The notes beneath the pieces were generated by a model that made no database searches, was not told where the DNA came from, and was given only the letters and a program-made list of their open reading frames with translations. DNA of 64,000 nt from Saccharina japonica (Eukaryota > Sar > Phaeophyceae > Laminariales > Laminariaceae), in contig MEHQ01001301.1 of NCBI GenBank assembly GCA_008828725.1, positions 62,001 to 126,000 of the forward strand. Direction: 5' to 3'. This document shows positions 22,701-35,018 of this stretch, piece by piece (the stretch's first letter is position 1; each line of letters opens with the position of its first letter). Position numbers and translations under genes: made by a program.

Positions 22701-25700
22701 CACCTTGATGATTCAGCTTTTGATCACTCAGATGCACATTCAACTCGATTACGATAAAAAACAAACAAATCAATCGATTTGATTCAATAGATTTGTTGAA
22801 ACTGGCCCTTAGTACTCTCCTGGTTTTCTATACATTTTGACGGCCCTTCCGGGTGGGCTAGTGTTATGGTATCCCCTTATTTCTCGAAAATGTATGGAGG
22901 TGTAAATTGTAAATTGTTCCTTTGGAACCACTCGCCCCTTCCTGTCAGAAGACATCAGTACGAGGCTAGAGCTATAATGTCAACTATTAACAGCGAGTGA
23001 TCGACTTATTTTCGTAGGGACAAGCTGCATAACAGCAGGAGTAGGGTTCGTCCTATACTTCCTCATCGTAATCTGTTACCGCAACGTTGGTACCTTAGCA
23101 TCTTAAAAAATACAAGAAAAAACTCGTTTATAATCTGTTTTGTTTAGAGCACCGATTCTACATTTATTTTAGTGGCTAGGCATCCTTGCTTTTGAAAAGT
23201 GGCCCACACCATAAACGTACCAGCACCTACCTGGTATATAGGCCCCCAAACAGCCTCAGCCGTTTACCACGCACCCCTGAATATGCATGAAAGACCCTTC
23301 CAAGAGACTCGAATGAGATACGAGTATCGTACAGCTGTTGAATAGCGTCGTTGGCATCCAAGATGCTGCAACCATAAAAATGGCAGCCCAAACACCAGGC
23401 GAATAGACGCACGCACGCACGCACGCGCTCCTTAGTCCCTTTCAGGTGCAGGCTACCGAGGCCTTGTTTTCATCTTTTGGTTGCTGTATTTCACGGATCT
23501 TGAACAGCGGGAATCGTTTTTAACCCAACAAGGCTCAGGGCTTGGACCTAAAATAAACACCAATACCGGGCACGGCACAGTGTTAGCAACAGGTATTAAT
23601 AGATGCATCCTCCGGGACGGGCCCCTCGGCTTCGCGCTGCGTTGCACTTTCGGAATTACCACCTGTGCTTGTCGGACACACGGGAGTCTATCTCCTCGTC
23701 AAAGCCGCAAACGGCAGAAACACACTCACTACGGTAAGCAATCAGTGTCCTATGCATGGAAAAGTCTTCAGTCCGAGCTACTCGGGAGGGCGTGGGGTAT
23801 GTCGGGCTTGTAGTGAGAAGATGAATAGAACAATGCAACGACGCATGGGCATCGAGTTACTCGTCATGGAGCTATCTGCCGACAAAACTACAGAGGCCGG
23901 TGGAGATTATAGTAGGACGCTTGCTCCGCAAGCCAACTCCTACCTCAACAAATAAGTAAACAGCCTGGACAATTCAAGTAGACGACTGGTGGTCAGAGCT
24001 GCTAAATAGCTTGTTTTTAAGTGCCACCTGCGGTTGTTAGCGATGCCACTCGCGGTCGCACCCCGCGCGTGGTGCATGAGGAGCGTGTCGGAAACTGATT
24101 GCCGTTTAAGAGACGCGCTTGTTTCTACAGGGCATAATTTGTTTAGCTTGCTCGCGCGGTAGGAGTTTAAATTCGCGCACGCTGCATAAGGCTGCTCGGC
24201 AACGACGCTTTTACCGCTATGGCAGGAAATCAATGTTTGTGGTGCGAGTTGGCAATTAGTGGGGTGTGGCTTACATGTGCGCGTACGATCGTTCGGGATC
24301 GTCGCACGTCACATGAGCAGCGCACAAACCAGCAAAAATGGCAAATTTTCGGCAGTTGGGATATCGTCGTCCTTCGTATTTGCAGCAATGATCCTCCACC
24401 TACACCCATGTGTAGAGATCACTGATAAGTTCGGCATGGTATCAATCGCTTAAGTTAGTCTCGTGGTGTGCGAGGTATTCCGGGCGAGGGGGGATGCCTC
24501 CCTCGACAAAAACTAGCTATAACAACCAACACCGAGGCATCTCTGTACACACGCCCGTTGCAACAAATCAGAAAAAAAAGGCAAACCATCGTTGACTGGC
24601 AACACAAACCCGTCACCCCCCGCCCACGAGTTTTGTGTATGGCATCCAAGCTAAGGGCCTGCCCCGATTGATTGTCTTAATTGTCTCCACAACATCGTCG
24701 GGAGCCGTCCCTCATGACCTCTCGAATTTACGTATCACACTGCTTAATCTGTGAACGCGCGCTACGCCCAAGCACAACATACACGCATGATAAAATCGGC
24801 GTCAAGAAAGGACGAGCTCATGCCGCCGCTTCGCGGCTCTAGGCTGATATATCAAGTGGCTACAGAGTGGCATCAGCTTTCTATACAAGCGTGCACCCGA
24901 AGTTAGACTCTTGATAACGACAGCTTGGTCGTTTCGTAGGCCCTCCCCCTGCTCCCATCCCCCGGTGCTCGAATCATGACGTCGGGGTGACGCGCAAGTA
25001 GCCCTTCCCCGAAGGCACCTCCATGGTCTTGTGCTGATAAGACGGGCCGTATCACCAATGGGGGAGGGAGGCAGGGGGGGTGGGGGTAGGTTTAGTCTTT
25101 AGCGTCAAGACGCGACGGGCCGATCAAAAGAGCAAGTTTGCCGACATACGAAGTATTGCCTCAGCTCTAAAGGCATACATGCCTGGCTTCGGCGATATAC
25201 TCTAAACCGCTTGGTATGATAAATAATATACGAACCACTGGCTGAAACATGCATGTTGTGTCAGTGGCTGCTCTCCCCCTTGCATCAAAAAGGGGACAGC
25301 GATGGACCGCGAATTTTGCATGATAGGCGTTGAAAGAGCGACGTCACGCGCTGAGGTTAAGGGGGGCACTTCCGGCAGCGAGCTGGAAACGACCCGCCCG
25401 GGGGTGTAAAGGCTGCTAGCACGCAAGCTGTCGTATTATACCGGTTCGGACACTACCGGTGGCATTCAGCGAGTCAAGATCACATAAAAAACAAGTTTGG
25501 GACCAAAACAACAGCTTCCACAGGCCGGCATCACCTCCTAGTACGCTAGCGACGAGAAAATATGTTACCACTCTGGGCGTGAATTAAGGACCGCTTGGTA
25601 TTGGTATTAGTGTATAAACAGTCCTTATATTTACGTCCATAGTGGTACACAATAGAGCGCAACGCGATGCGGTGCAGTCATCGTAAAGCGCTATGGTGTT

Positions 25701-25972
25701 GAACACAATACGAGGCGATTTCAGGAGGCGCGAAAGGCCGGCGTTCGACCACACCATAGCGACATAAACAAGCGCGGCGCAGCGACTTGTTGCTTCCTGA
25801 CTGCAGCGCGAGAAGGAAGGTCGAAGCCAAGAGTTCAAAATATCACTCTTGCTACCCCTTTGTCGACGCATCAGGGTTGAGGAATGATAAAACAGATTAA
25901 CATGCAATAGACCCGGCGACTAAACTAACATCTCAAGCAGTTGTGCGGCGTCTAGCAATAGACTGCGCTGCG
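19723..25972. other. 6.2-kb segment without a confident gene
   Basis: Nothing here could be joined into a convincing gene. Minus-strand 20700-20524 is open in more than one frame after an acceptor-like CACCCCTAG and could be a terminal exon, but I cannot choose a frame. Plus 20972-21601 is open for 209 codons but is T-rich and featureless. 22580-22800 is AT-rich with repeated GATTCRATT-like words. 23405-23428 is a CGCA/CACG microsatellite. 25060-25090 is G-rich. TACCWGGTA occurs at 19743 and 23228. The large gap fits brown-algal intergenic DNA or decayed transposons. Confidence 0.45.
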
Positions 25973-28900
25973 TTACCGCACCCTTTCGTATGTCACCTCG
26001 GGGAAATTTTCGGCGGCATCTTCGGGACCGACCGACGGAAGGATCATGCACTTGCCGCCCTTCACCCAGTCGGCAGGAGTTGCCAAGCTACGGGTGGCGG
26101 TGAGCTGGAGAGAGTCAATAGTGCGAATGATCTGACGCATGCCACAAACGGGGGAGGAAGGGGAGGGGGGGGGGGGGGGCTGAGGCCAGAACGACGACTG
26201 TGCGCGTGAAGCAGTGTCGGTATGGGTATGACGTGACATTCGACATGGCAGGTTATTCCAGAGTCGCAATTCGACGAGAGTTGACGAGGGAAGAAAGTGC
26301 TCACATATTATCGCGATAAAAATGTAAAGCAAGAACCGTAGTGGGGGATGAGGGAGACGAGCCCAATTTGTGATCCCGGATCTGAGTTGCGACTAGGAAG
26401 GAGAGAGAAAGGAAGGGCGAAGACAATAAATGGGATGGAATAAAATAAAATAAAATTGTCGTGTTCATGGCCTTGGGGAAGCCGACTGCAAGATTTCGCG
26501 ATGGTGAGACTTCTACCAGCTGCAAACGTTTTTCGTCTCAACCTCGCAAATCAAATACGCTGAAGGCCTGCGACGCAGTCGAAGGAGTAAAAACCAGCAC
26601 TCTGAATCCGGATCTACAAAGACAGCACCCGTTTTGACACAAGCAGTGCAGCACTACCGCGGGACCAAGCAACCAGCAACCCTTGCGCTTCAACAAATTC
26701 CACATACCGAAAATCCAAGAAGCTCACGCGGTTGTATCACATCCCGTGGTATTTCCGAGGCACGCAGGGCGCGCCTACGTACGATATATATCCCACCTCA
26801 TCGAAGTTTCTTCCTGTAGAAGCAGGGTAGGTGAGCGCCAGCTTCAGGACCTTCTCGGGGTTGAGGATGTAGACTGTGCGAACCGTCATGGGCAGTCCCG
26901 TCGCGCTCATGTGGTCAGGGTGAAGCATGCCCAAGGAAGCCGCGATGCTGTACAACAAGTCGGAGGGTTTCAAATCACAAGATCAATACAGTACTGTTGT
27001 AGGCATGTTAAATGGTGGCGCTGTTGTCGATTCAAAGCAACGTTGCGGAGGAACGTGGTCCTATGATCTTCCACAGCTGGAGGAGAAGCGTTCATTGCAT
27101 CGAGTAACCGCGGGTAAAGCTGCCCGGCCGGTCTTCTTCCGTGTCGACAAACCAGCAAAGTAGTACTACTCCAATAGATTAGGCTGCGTGCTATAATGCT
27201 GTACACGCTACCCTGTAGAACAGGTGTGCACATGTATTCGTAAGTCTTTCATGACGGTTCGTGTTGCCGAGGGTACCAACGCAGAAAACGACGGTCAAAC
27301 AATCTCCCAGTACGAGACTCGCCTGCGATCCGGGTCCGCTATGAGGGGAAAGTTGACTTCGTGCCCGGTGTGCGCCTTGATGTCCGCCAACCAGCCCTGG
27401 TGCGATTCCAAAGAATCGCAGGAGATGGCCAGCATCTTCACGTCGCGCGAAGGGAACTCCCCGCCTGGGGCACACGGGCCGGGTACATACGCGAGCGCAA
27501 AATTGGTTGGAGCAGTCGATCGTCGAGCATGTGCCGTCGGCCAACGGTGACAGCAATCGGTCACGACGAAAAGCTAGTACAGCTCGGATATAGACGACCG
27601 CGCGGCAAAGGGCACATCAAAGGACTACAGTAGTACCGGGTATACAGGTACGATAATCTCCTTGAACTAGAAGTATTGCTTATGTGGAAATCACGACCTC
27701 CCACATTGAATACTGAGGAGGGGTAAAAAGATGGATGTACTATCAATTAGGGGTTTGATATATACCACATGACCTTAGCAAGAATAATAGCTCCGACGCA
27801 AAAGTTGGCCGTACCGTCGACATTGAGCTTCGCGCACGTTCCGAGCTCGGTGGTGCACACAGGCGTGAAGTCGGCTGGGTGAGAGCAGAGCAACCCCCAC
27901 GAGGACCCGAGGTAGTCATGGAGCTTGATTTTTCCCTGCAAGTTTAAAACATCGTACAGCAGGATTCACGGTAGAATAGTGCCAGGTAAGTACCAGGTAT
28001 CATTCGTGTTTTCAGCCTGGACAAGCTCTGTATGTAAGCGTGTGTCATGCAATATTGGAGGCCGAAATCGAATCGACTAAAAAAAGTCGCGATCTCCATT
28101 CGATTTCTCGAGATCGAAGTGTTGTTGTATTTTTTGGTCGCCGGTCTCGATATGTTTACATCTTGGCGTTATCCAAGTGTGAAATATCGAGATCGCGACA
28201 CGATCCTTCGATAATTTCCTCCCCACCTAGATAACGTCTTAGCATTCAGTGCACATGAAAACAGTCGTTTTCTCACCGCAGCCAACACAGCACACAACAT
28301 GATCGGTCTTACATGTATGACTGATATAACATGTATCAGGTACTCAGCACAAACAGTGGTTCAACTATTACGGGGTGGGCTAATGTAGTAAATAGGATCT
28401 ACGGTGGCCACAAAAACCTAATATTTCCCTAATTTTACTTCCAATATTTGGTCTTATTTACTAGTGTTTACTATGGTTCCCCGTAATAGTGGCTAAACTA
28501 GAAGATTGAACGATACCAGGGTATAAATAAAAATGGGGTTTGTGGGGCGATATTTAATCGAAATATAGGAGGCACCAATGGGTAGGGAATAGGTTTGATA
28601 TTTGAAGTATAAAGCGAGCATGTTCGAAGACGAACTCACGTTCAACTCACGGGAGAAACAAGGACGCGATCGGTGTTAAGATAATCGAAGGACAGAGTAC
28701 GCAAATATGCTTTGGTGACCGACTATTAACCCCTTAAGAACTGGTCCCACGCATGCACGTATTTGGGGACAAACTACTTGGAATTAGTGTAGGATACTTT
28801 TTTCAGTTCTGTATGGGTTAAGGGCCGTTATTATCTGATTATCTGAGAGAGCTTTCCCCCATAATTTTGGAGGCGTTCTGTCACAATTTGTGAAATTTAA

Positions 28901-31900
28901 CTTTCCTGGTGTTTTGCCCGCTGAAGTATAATATGGAAATGATTTCACAAATATGGAAAATCTGGAAAAAAAAGCTCTCCGATAATAACGGGCCTCATAG
29001 CAAACACTACTGATGCTGTGGAGATTGAAGGCTGGAACGTTTGGCCAGAGTCTGGAGAGTACTTCTCCGGCAGCCCGTAAAATTGGTGGAGGGAGTGTCG
29101 AGATTGAGTGTACTTGTAAGAGGTTAGAGAAATTCAGTGAGATTGAGTGCCGAACAAAGGGCCAACGATCAATCAATAATTATTATTCTGGATTCACGAA
29201 AGCGGAACAAAGGGGAGCAAGGGGCCTGCGAATAGCAGTCAACTGTTAATAATTCTCGTAGGTCAGTTGAAGTTTGAACGAAGGAAATACTAGGTGAAAG
29301 GCAGCTGTAAGTACTTCTACCTAAATCTTACTGCGTCGTAAAGAAGGCGTGTTTGGGTAGAGGGATATGTAGGGGGGACGTATATATTCAATATACACAG
29401 TAGAACGGGCGTGGTTGAGGTTGAACACAAAAAGGAGGTTCACAAGGACACGACGTGTGTGCGAGAAGCGCCCATCTGGCACACTGCGTACTGAATCTTG
29501 GTCTGGTTGGTAGCTGGCTGCCGGGAGTACAATACGTGCTGCCTGTACCAGCTGTGGTGTTGAACGCGGAAGGGATTGGCAGAGTGAATGAAGAAGGGAT
29601 GTGTAACAAGTATGAAAAGATGCTGTTATTTATTTACGCAACAGAACGGGTTCATTAGACTGCAACATAGCAGCAGGTGAGTCCCGTGACCGGGCGTACA
29701 AGCGCGATGAAAACGCAGAAATTGATGCATGTATGTAGCAGTTTATCTTCCGGCAGTTCGGCGAGCACAGCAGTATTCGGTATTCTCCTTCCTAGCGTGC
29801 CCAATGCTGTACGTGCACATAAAAGTATTTTTAATTTTCAACCAGCAGGTTCGATAAGACACGATATGACATATAATACATGCGACGTAGGTCAACGCAT
29901 CCTGCTCGTTTTGATCGTCGACCGCAAGATTGCACACACCGGACAGATCATGACCTGCCTGGCTTACTGCTGTAAGTAGGTCGTACACATCATCATTGGG
30001 TTGGAACATATATATGTAGATCATGCAAATCCTACAGATCATCATGTGGAAAAATGTACAAATCAAACAGATCATGCCAATGCCAGATCAGAGTGCCTCA
30101 CACCCGGGCACACGCATGGTAATGACCACGCCATGTAGACAACTACCTACTACGACAGCAGTAGTATTAAATACTCACAGCTGACGTATTTTTTTCAATT
30201 TCATGAAAACACACTCGCTTTGAGTACGGAAACATGTACAGATCATTCAAATCATGTATGATACGTACGTAGACCAGCCCCGTGGAAAGTGGACAAGAAG
30301 ATGCAGATCCGTGAAGTGTTTTGTGTCCTGTGTGACGGTGTCATGTATCGGTTGTGACTGCTGTTGTGTGGCCTGTACCTGTACCAGTGCTATTAATACG
30401 GCTGCTGTTGTGGAACAGAGTACCACTACGACGTATTATAGTACTGCTGTGTACTGTACATTGGTCTGATCTGTCTGAAGTGCGCAAGATTAACGAACTA
30501 TCCTGGTTACCACGAGTACTATTATAATATTAATACTAGGGATAGGGCTGGGCACTGGCTGACTCAGTCAGTAGCGATTTTACTGTCGTCAAAATCAATC
30601 AGTATACTGGACTGCAGCAGTATACTGGCCGAGCGAAGCGAGTAATGCCGAGTGAAGGAATCAGGGACTCAACACAGAAAAAGACATCAATGATGAAAAA
30701 TGCGGAAGGAAGGAAGCGTGAAAAGCGAAAAGTCCAACATCCGGGGGGTGGCGGAGAGCTCCTCTATCCTGTCTCCTCCCGAAGCTTTTTTTGTGGGTTT
30801 CCGTACCATAATGTGGCGTGTTTCTCGGACGTACGTAATACAAAAACTACTATATGATTCATACACTGGCGAATATACTGGCCGGGTTTATCGGTACCAG
30901 TCTGACAAAAAAAAATACTGTACGAGTACGTACGAGGTGGTGATATTTGGAAGACAAAAAGTACCTGGTATCGTAGTCTAGATTACTACTGCCAGTCGAT
31001 TACTGCTGCCAGTACATACTGTGCCAGTGCCCAGCGAATACGCTGTACGTATGATACGACAGACTGGTACAAAACACTCGTGAAGCTCTCCCACGAGGCA
31101 CGTCTTGTCTAGCCATGCTGCTTGTGATACAGCAGCAGTGACAGTAGTGGACTGCTGTTCGGTGCAAGAAGCGAAGGGGTGAGCATGTCCCCTTTGGATC
31201 GGTACGTTACCTGGTACCACTCTTTACCGAAATATAAGCACCTTTTGTACATTATTATTCAATCAAAAAGGTGCTTATGTTTCGGGACAGAGTGGTACAT
31301 ACGAAGGGTCAATCCACCGACGGCTTCGAGTTAAAGGGCGCAGCAGAAGCTGCCAAGCATTCGTATTGGGTAACATGATTACACCGCATGCAACTCTTAC
31401 TCTTATCTACAGCAGTAGTACCTATACGACTACTGCTGTATCATAGTGGGACCGGGGCTGGGAGAGAGCCGCCGGGTCGCCGTGCTTATGACTGGTACTG
31501 CTGTGCAAATCTAGAAGGCCAGGGGCCGTGTGTTGCATCCTCCACGAACCACCTCTCAGAGTGGGCACCCACCACTACTACTGCTGCCTGCTGCTGCAAT
31601 ACGTATCTTGGAAAAGAGGCAGTTTTGTTCTCTGCTGTTGTTGTGATAGCCTGATGGCCGTACCGGTATCGTCAGTGCCCATACCATAGCGCGGGAAAAC
31701 GTCGGACTTCTAGGGCCTGTCCACTGTCCACTGGTACCTATCTCGTCTATCGGCTCTTACCATGATCTATGCCCCCGTCAGGCTTGATGCAAACTACCGT
31801 GCTAAGCAACTACTACTGCTGCTGTAGCGCCAGCTCTCTCCAAGTAAAAGTCATCACCTACCTGCGTAGTCTCGGCCTCAAAGTCAGGAAATCGGTCTCC

Positions 31901-32077
31901 GAGCAGTAGCGCCACAGGCTGGGAAGAAGTGGCCATCTTGGAACACGGCGAGGATGTTACTGCTGCTGCTGTAGGTTTGCTGTTGATGGCTTGCCGGGCG
32001 AGGAGAGAGCGAGAGCTTCTTTTAAGGAATGCTGCGGATGCTGGGGAGCTGCGGCAAGCGCGAGTGACGAGCAACAT
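25973..32077 (-). CDS. PRDX6: 1-Cys peroxiredoxin (PRDX6 type) with N-terminal presequence
   Basis: Reduces hydrogen and lipid peroxides through one peroxidatic cysteine. Exons: 32077-31862 (presequence, then [16 protein letters not shown]), 27935-27815 ([33 protein letters not shown]), 27464-27323 ([29 protein letters not shown]), 26947-26797 ([31 protein letters not shown]) and 26131-25973 ([34 protein letters not shown]). All phases agree and the total is 262 residues. The PADFTPVC motif carries the catalytic Cys. The first 50 residues ([18 protein letters not shown]...) are basic and Ser/Ala-rich and suggest import into mitochondrion or plastid. The intron after 27323 uses a GC donor (CAG|GCGAGT). 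The C-terminus ends [12 protein letters not shown] and lacks the usual YLR tail, so a further exon may be missing. Intron 1 is 3.9 kb and carries a MITE and a foldback. Confidence 0.92.
26276..26457 (+). mobile_element. SINE-like repeat S1, 5'-truncated copy with (TAAAA)n tail
   Basis: Closely resembles 32692-32890, sharing CGCGATAAAAATG, AAGAACCGTAGTGGGGGA, GATCTGA, GGAGAGAGAAAGGAAGGGCG and AATAAATGGGATGGA in the same order. It ends in AATAAAATAAAATAAAATTG instead of a pure A run. It lies in the last intron of the peroxiredoxin gene, opposite to its transcription. The tRNA-like head present at 32533 is missing, as in 5'-truncated retroposons. Confidence 0.7.
28087..28199. repeat. Short inverted repeat GTCGCGATCTC / GAGATCGCGAC
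   Basis: The 11-bp arms at 28087-28097 and 28189-28199 are perfect complements, with GATCGA/TCGATT words between them. Located in peroxiredoxin intron 1. It may be the end of an unrecognised element. Confidence 0.5.
28364..28490. mobile_element. MITE family M1, copy 2
   Basis: 127 bp, bounded by the perfect 12-bp inverted repeat ACTATTACGGGG / CCCCGTAATAGT. It continues with diverged TAGTAAATAGGA and TCTTATTTACTA arms as in copy 1 at 7702-7815. Non-coding and AT-rich in the centre. Located in intron 1 of the peroxiredoxin gene. Confidence 0.75.
31214..31298. repeat. 85-bp foldback (hairpin) element
   Basis: Arms of about 33 bp (31214-31246 and 31265-31298) pair almost completely, beginning GTACCACTCT and ending AGAGTGGTAC, around an 18-bp AT loop. 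It overlaps a TACCTGGTA site at 31208. The transcript would form a long hairpin. It lies in the first intron of the peroxiredoxin gene. Foldback MITE or small-RNA hairpin are both possible. Confidence 0.7.
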
Positions 32078-32532
32078 GCCAGCAGAGACCGAAGACTGAA
32101 CTGACAATTATTGTATACTGGTACCCAACAAGACCAACGACCAGAAGATCACACCCACCTCCAAGACAACTCAAAACTGCTGTTGCTTCTTTCGCAAGCG
32201 ATAATTTACCGACGGAAGCGTTTGAAGATGCCCTTCTTGCTCTACTCTGCTGCTGCTGCTGTTGTACTGGCAGGTAAACCAGCCGTGGTCCGCGAGTTGT
32301 CTGGTGTTCTGGTGGTCTGGTGTGGTCGTACTGCTGTCGTACTCTTACGTATATATCGCTTGTAAATTGCGATGAAATTTTTTCAAGTTTTTTTTTTTTT
32401 TTTCACGAGGAAAGCGGGCGGGAAGCCGAAGTTCGGAAAGCAACGAAACGGTGATGAAACCAGTAAATTAACCGTTTCATGATTATATTTAACCGACTCC
32501 GACTTCGCTCTCGAGTAACGGGCTTAATCGGT

Positions 32533-32890
32533 CGCCCCGATGGTCTAGAGGTAACAACCTCGAACGCTTCTGAACGTTGATGTCTGGAGTTCGAATCTCA
32601 CGTGGGTCGGACTTTTGAGTTTATTTGCAAAAATAAATGAAAAACGGAATCAACTGCTGAGAGCGCCAATTAATAGTAGCGTGGGTAGGCACAATTCGAT
32701 GCGAGTCGACGAGGGAAGGAAAGGCTGAAGTCTTCTCGCGATAAAAATGCAAGGCAAGAACCGTAGTGGGGGAGGAGGGATAGGAGCCTACTTTGTGACC
32801 CCGGATCTGACTTACGACTAGGGAGGAGAGAGAAAGGAAGGGCGAAGATAATAAATGGGATGGACAAAAAAAAAAAAAAAAAAAAAAAAA
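32533..32890 (+). mobile_element. SINE-like element S1 with tRNA-like head and poly(A) tail
   Basis: The head has a canonical RNA polymerase III A box, TGGTCTAGAGG, at 32541 and a B box, GAGTTCGAATC, at about 32587, at tRNA-like spacing. The cloverleaf is degenerate: the T stem pairs only 3 bp and the acceptor arms do not match. A TTTT lies just downstream. The body at 32692-32866 is shared with 26276-26457, and the element ends in about 25 A. Head and body are assumed, not proven, to be one unit. Immediately upstream is a T run (32386-32404). Confidence 0.55.
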
Positions 32891-33660
32891 CGTATCATGT
32901 TGTTTGTTGATTGTTGTGTGTTTGGCCAGGTTTGGCGGTTGCTTTTTTAATTCGATATCACGTGAAAAGTGCAGACGCTGATGATGGCGACTACCAGCGG
33001 GGCTCTCATTTATCTGATGAATGGGTGAACTCTCGGCATTTATTTGCTACGGCACGCCATGTCGCTAGTCGCTACGGAGACGACTCTTGGTGTCCCCTCT
33101 CGCAGGTTTTTACAGAGTCCTTGGTGGATCCTCACTCACTCGTGGTCGGGTCGTAGAAAGTGCCTGAGGTTCAATCCCCGATACTCCAACAAGTCAAGGC
33201 CTCCCAACTTATTTACAACACACACACCTCTCCGACGTACGACGAGTATCGACATCTACATCATCTAGTTCCTCACCTACCGCTGTGAGGGGTTGTGAAG
33301 GGTCTGTGTACAGTACATATCCAACCCAGGAAGCATGTACCTGGTGCAATAAATATAGTACAGTAGTAGTAGTAGATCGCGCAGATCTTACGCCCCCCCC
33401 CGGCAACATGAGCTAAATCATGCATGGTACAAGATCGGGAATAGAGCTGCCTTGAAAGATCCGGATCATGAAGTGGTAATCAATTATCTACCCGCCGGGG
33501 CCTGGGTTATGTAATTCCTCCAAGTTCTGTCCCCAAAGCGTCGGTGTTAGTTCAGAGCCCAGAAGCGGACACCCCCCCTTTTGCCACTGACCAAAAGCTA
33601 CGCTGTAGAGCGCTCGTTGGGGGGGCAATTATAGCTTTGACACCCGATTCTTGTTGGAGA
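32891..33660. other. Intergenic, no gene seen
   Basis: Between the SINE-like element and the tandem duplication. It contains short GTA/AGT trinucleotide runs near 33360, a C run near 33390 and no recognisable coding sequence. Confidence 0.45.
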
Positions 33661-33673
33661 ACAGTGGTGCTCG

Positions 33674-34054
33674 TAGTAGAGCCGCTCCAACCTCGACAAT
33701 GTTGGAATGTTATTCTAGCTATACAGTCGGCACTACTGCTGTGTACCCGTCGACGTATAATACTAACTTTGCATTTTTGGGTCGTGTACGTACGAGTTTA
33801 CCAGGTACGTAGGAACAACGAAGACAGCAGACGAAAGGACCTTCTGACAAATGCCTCCCTACTCTTAGTAGAGCCGCTCCAACCTCGACAATGTTGGAAT
33901 GTTATTCTAGCTATACAGTCGGCACTACTGCTGTGTACCCGACGACGTATAATACTAACTTTACATTTTTGGGTCGTGTACGTACGAGTTTACCAGGTAC
34001 GTAGGAACAACGAAGACAGCAGACGAAACGACCTTCTGACAAATGCCTCCCTAC
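33674..34054. repeat. 192-bp tandem duplication
   Basis: The segment 33674-33865 is followed directly by a near-identical copy, 33866-34054. The few differences include GTCGACG/GACGACG, TTTGC/TTTAC and AAAGGACC/AAACGACC. The period is a multiple of three, so a frame from 33544 to 34221 stays open through both copies, but the translation is featureless. Each copy contains one TACCAGGTA. Recent origin is suggested by the high identity. Confidence 0.9.
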
Positions 34055-35018
34055 ACATATACATGGTGTGCAGCAGGCAAAAGCTGGAATGGGCGGTGGA
34101 AGCGGGGCAAAAAAATGCACTGCTACCTCCACTAACAACGCTGAGGGGGCGCGCAATTATATTGCAGCAAGCAGTCGTCACGACTATTAATAGACACGGT
34201 TCACCACTCGCTGCGGTATGAGGTACGAAATAAAGGAGATAAAAGGCCTCATTCGCGCATGTATGTGCGGGGGGGGATGACTCCATCTCCGCGTTGTTGA
34301 CATTTTTTGCCGCCGTGGTTTTGGCGACGCCACCATGTATCAAACAATTTTGTCGTGAACGAGGACACTCCCCATACAGCGAGGACGTCAGTGGTTTTCA
34401 AACTACAAATAACAAGTTCTGTCCCCGTAAGGAACGGACAATTCCCTCCTAAACCGCCTCGGCCCTCACGTATAGATTATGCCGTTGGGAGCTGTGAACG
34501 GGGGAATACAATGCCAACGTGGTTCACAACGCACCACCATGCGACACTCGTATGAACCACGAGCAATGTAACCAGATATACCACACAAATATGTACCTGG
34601 TACGAATATAATAACTCCCTTATCGCCTATGTAGTGCCGATCTGCAGGCACTCAGCTCGTGTTGAACACGGAAAACGAAAAACCAACCGTCTCAACATAG
34701 ACCCCGCAGCCAGAGTGCTTCAGAACGCAAACACCAAGTAATATAATACACAAAGAAGGTGCATCTCTCTAGCCTCGGGAATCGCTGTCGACTCTAGATT
34801 TACGACCAACACTCATCTACGTGTTCATGGTTACTCCACGCGAAAACGCACGAAACGACTGGGTAGATTCTTAGTCTTGGTGTGACATCTACACACACCA
34901 TCACCAGGAAATACTCGACTGCCCGCCCTGGGCCAAGGGCGCACAACGGTGACCTGACAAACCTCCACCCAGCGGGTACAAGCAACATTGGCCACTTGGC
35001 CGCCCCGAACGATCGTAT
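34055..35018. other. Downstream flank of the kinase gene
   Basis: About 960 bp between the tandem duplication and the kinase stop codon. No gene was recognised. TACCTGGTA occurs at 34594. The kinase 3' UTR should start at the right end of this segment. Confidence 0.4.

Noticed and set aside
32533..32612. Functional tRNA gene
   Set aside because: A and B boxes are present, but the acceptor arms do not pair, the T stem is broken after 3 bp and the anticodon stem needs an 8-nt loop. A tRNA-derived retroposon head is more likely.
33544..34221. 225-codon plus-strand ORF with an internal 64-residue duplication
   Set aside because: The duplication arises from a DNA tandem repeat whose period is a multiple of three. 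The translation lacks any recognisable motif and shows no coding-like composition.
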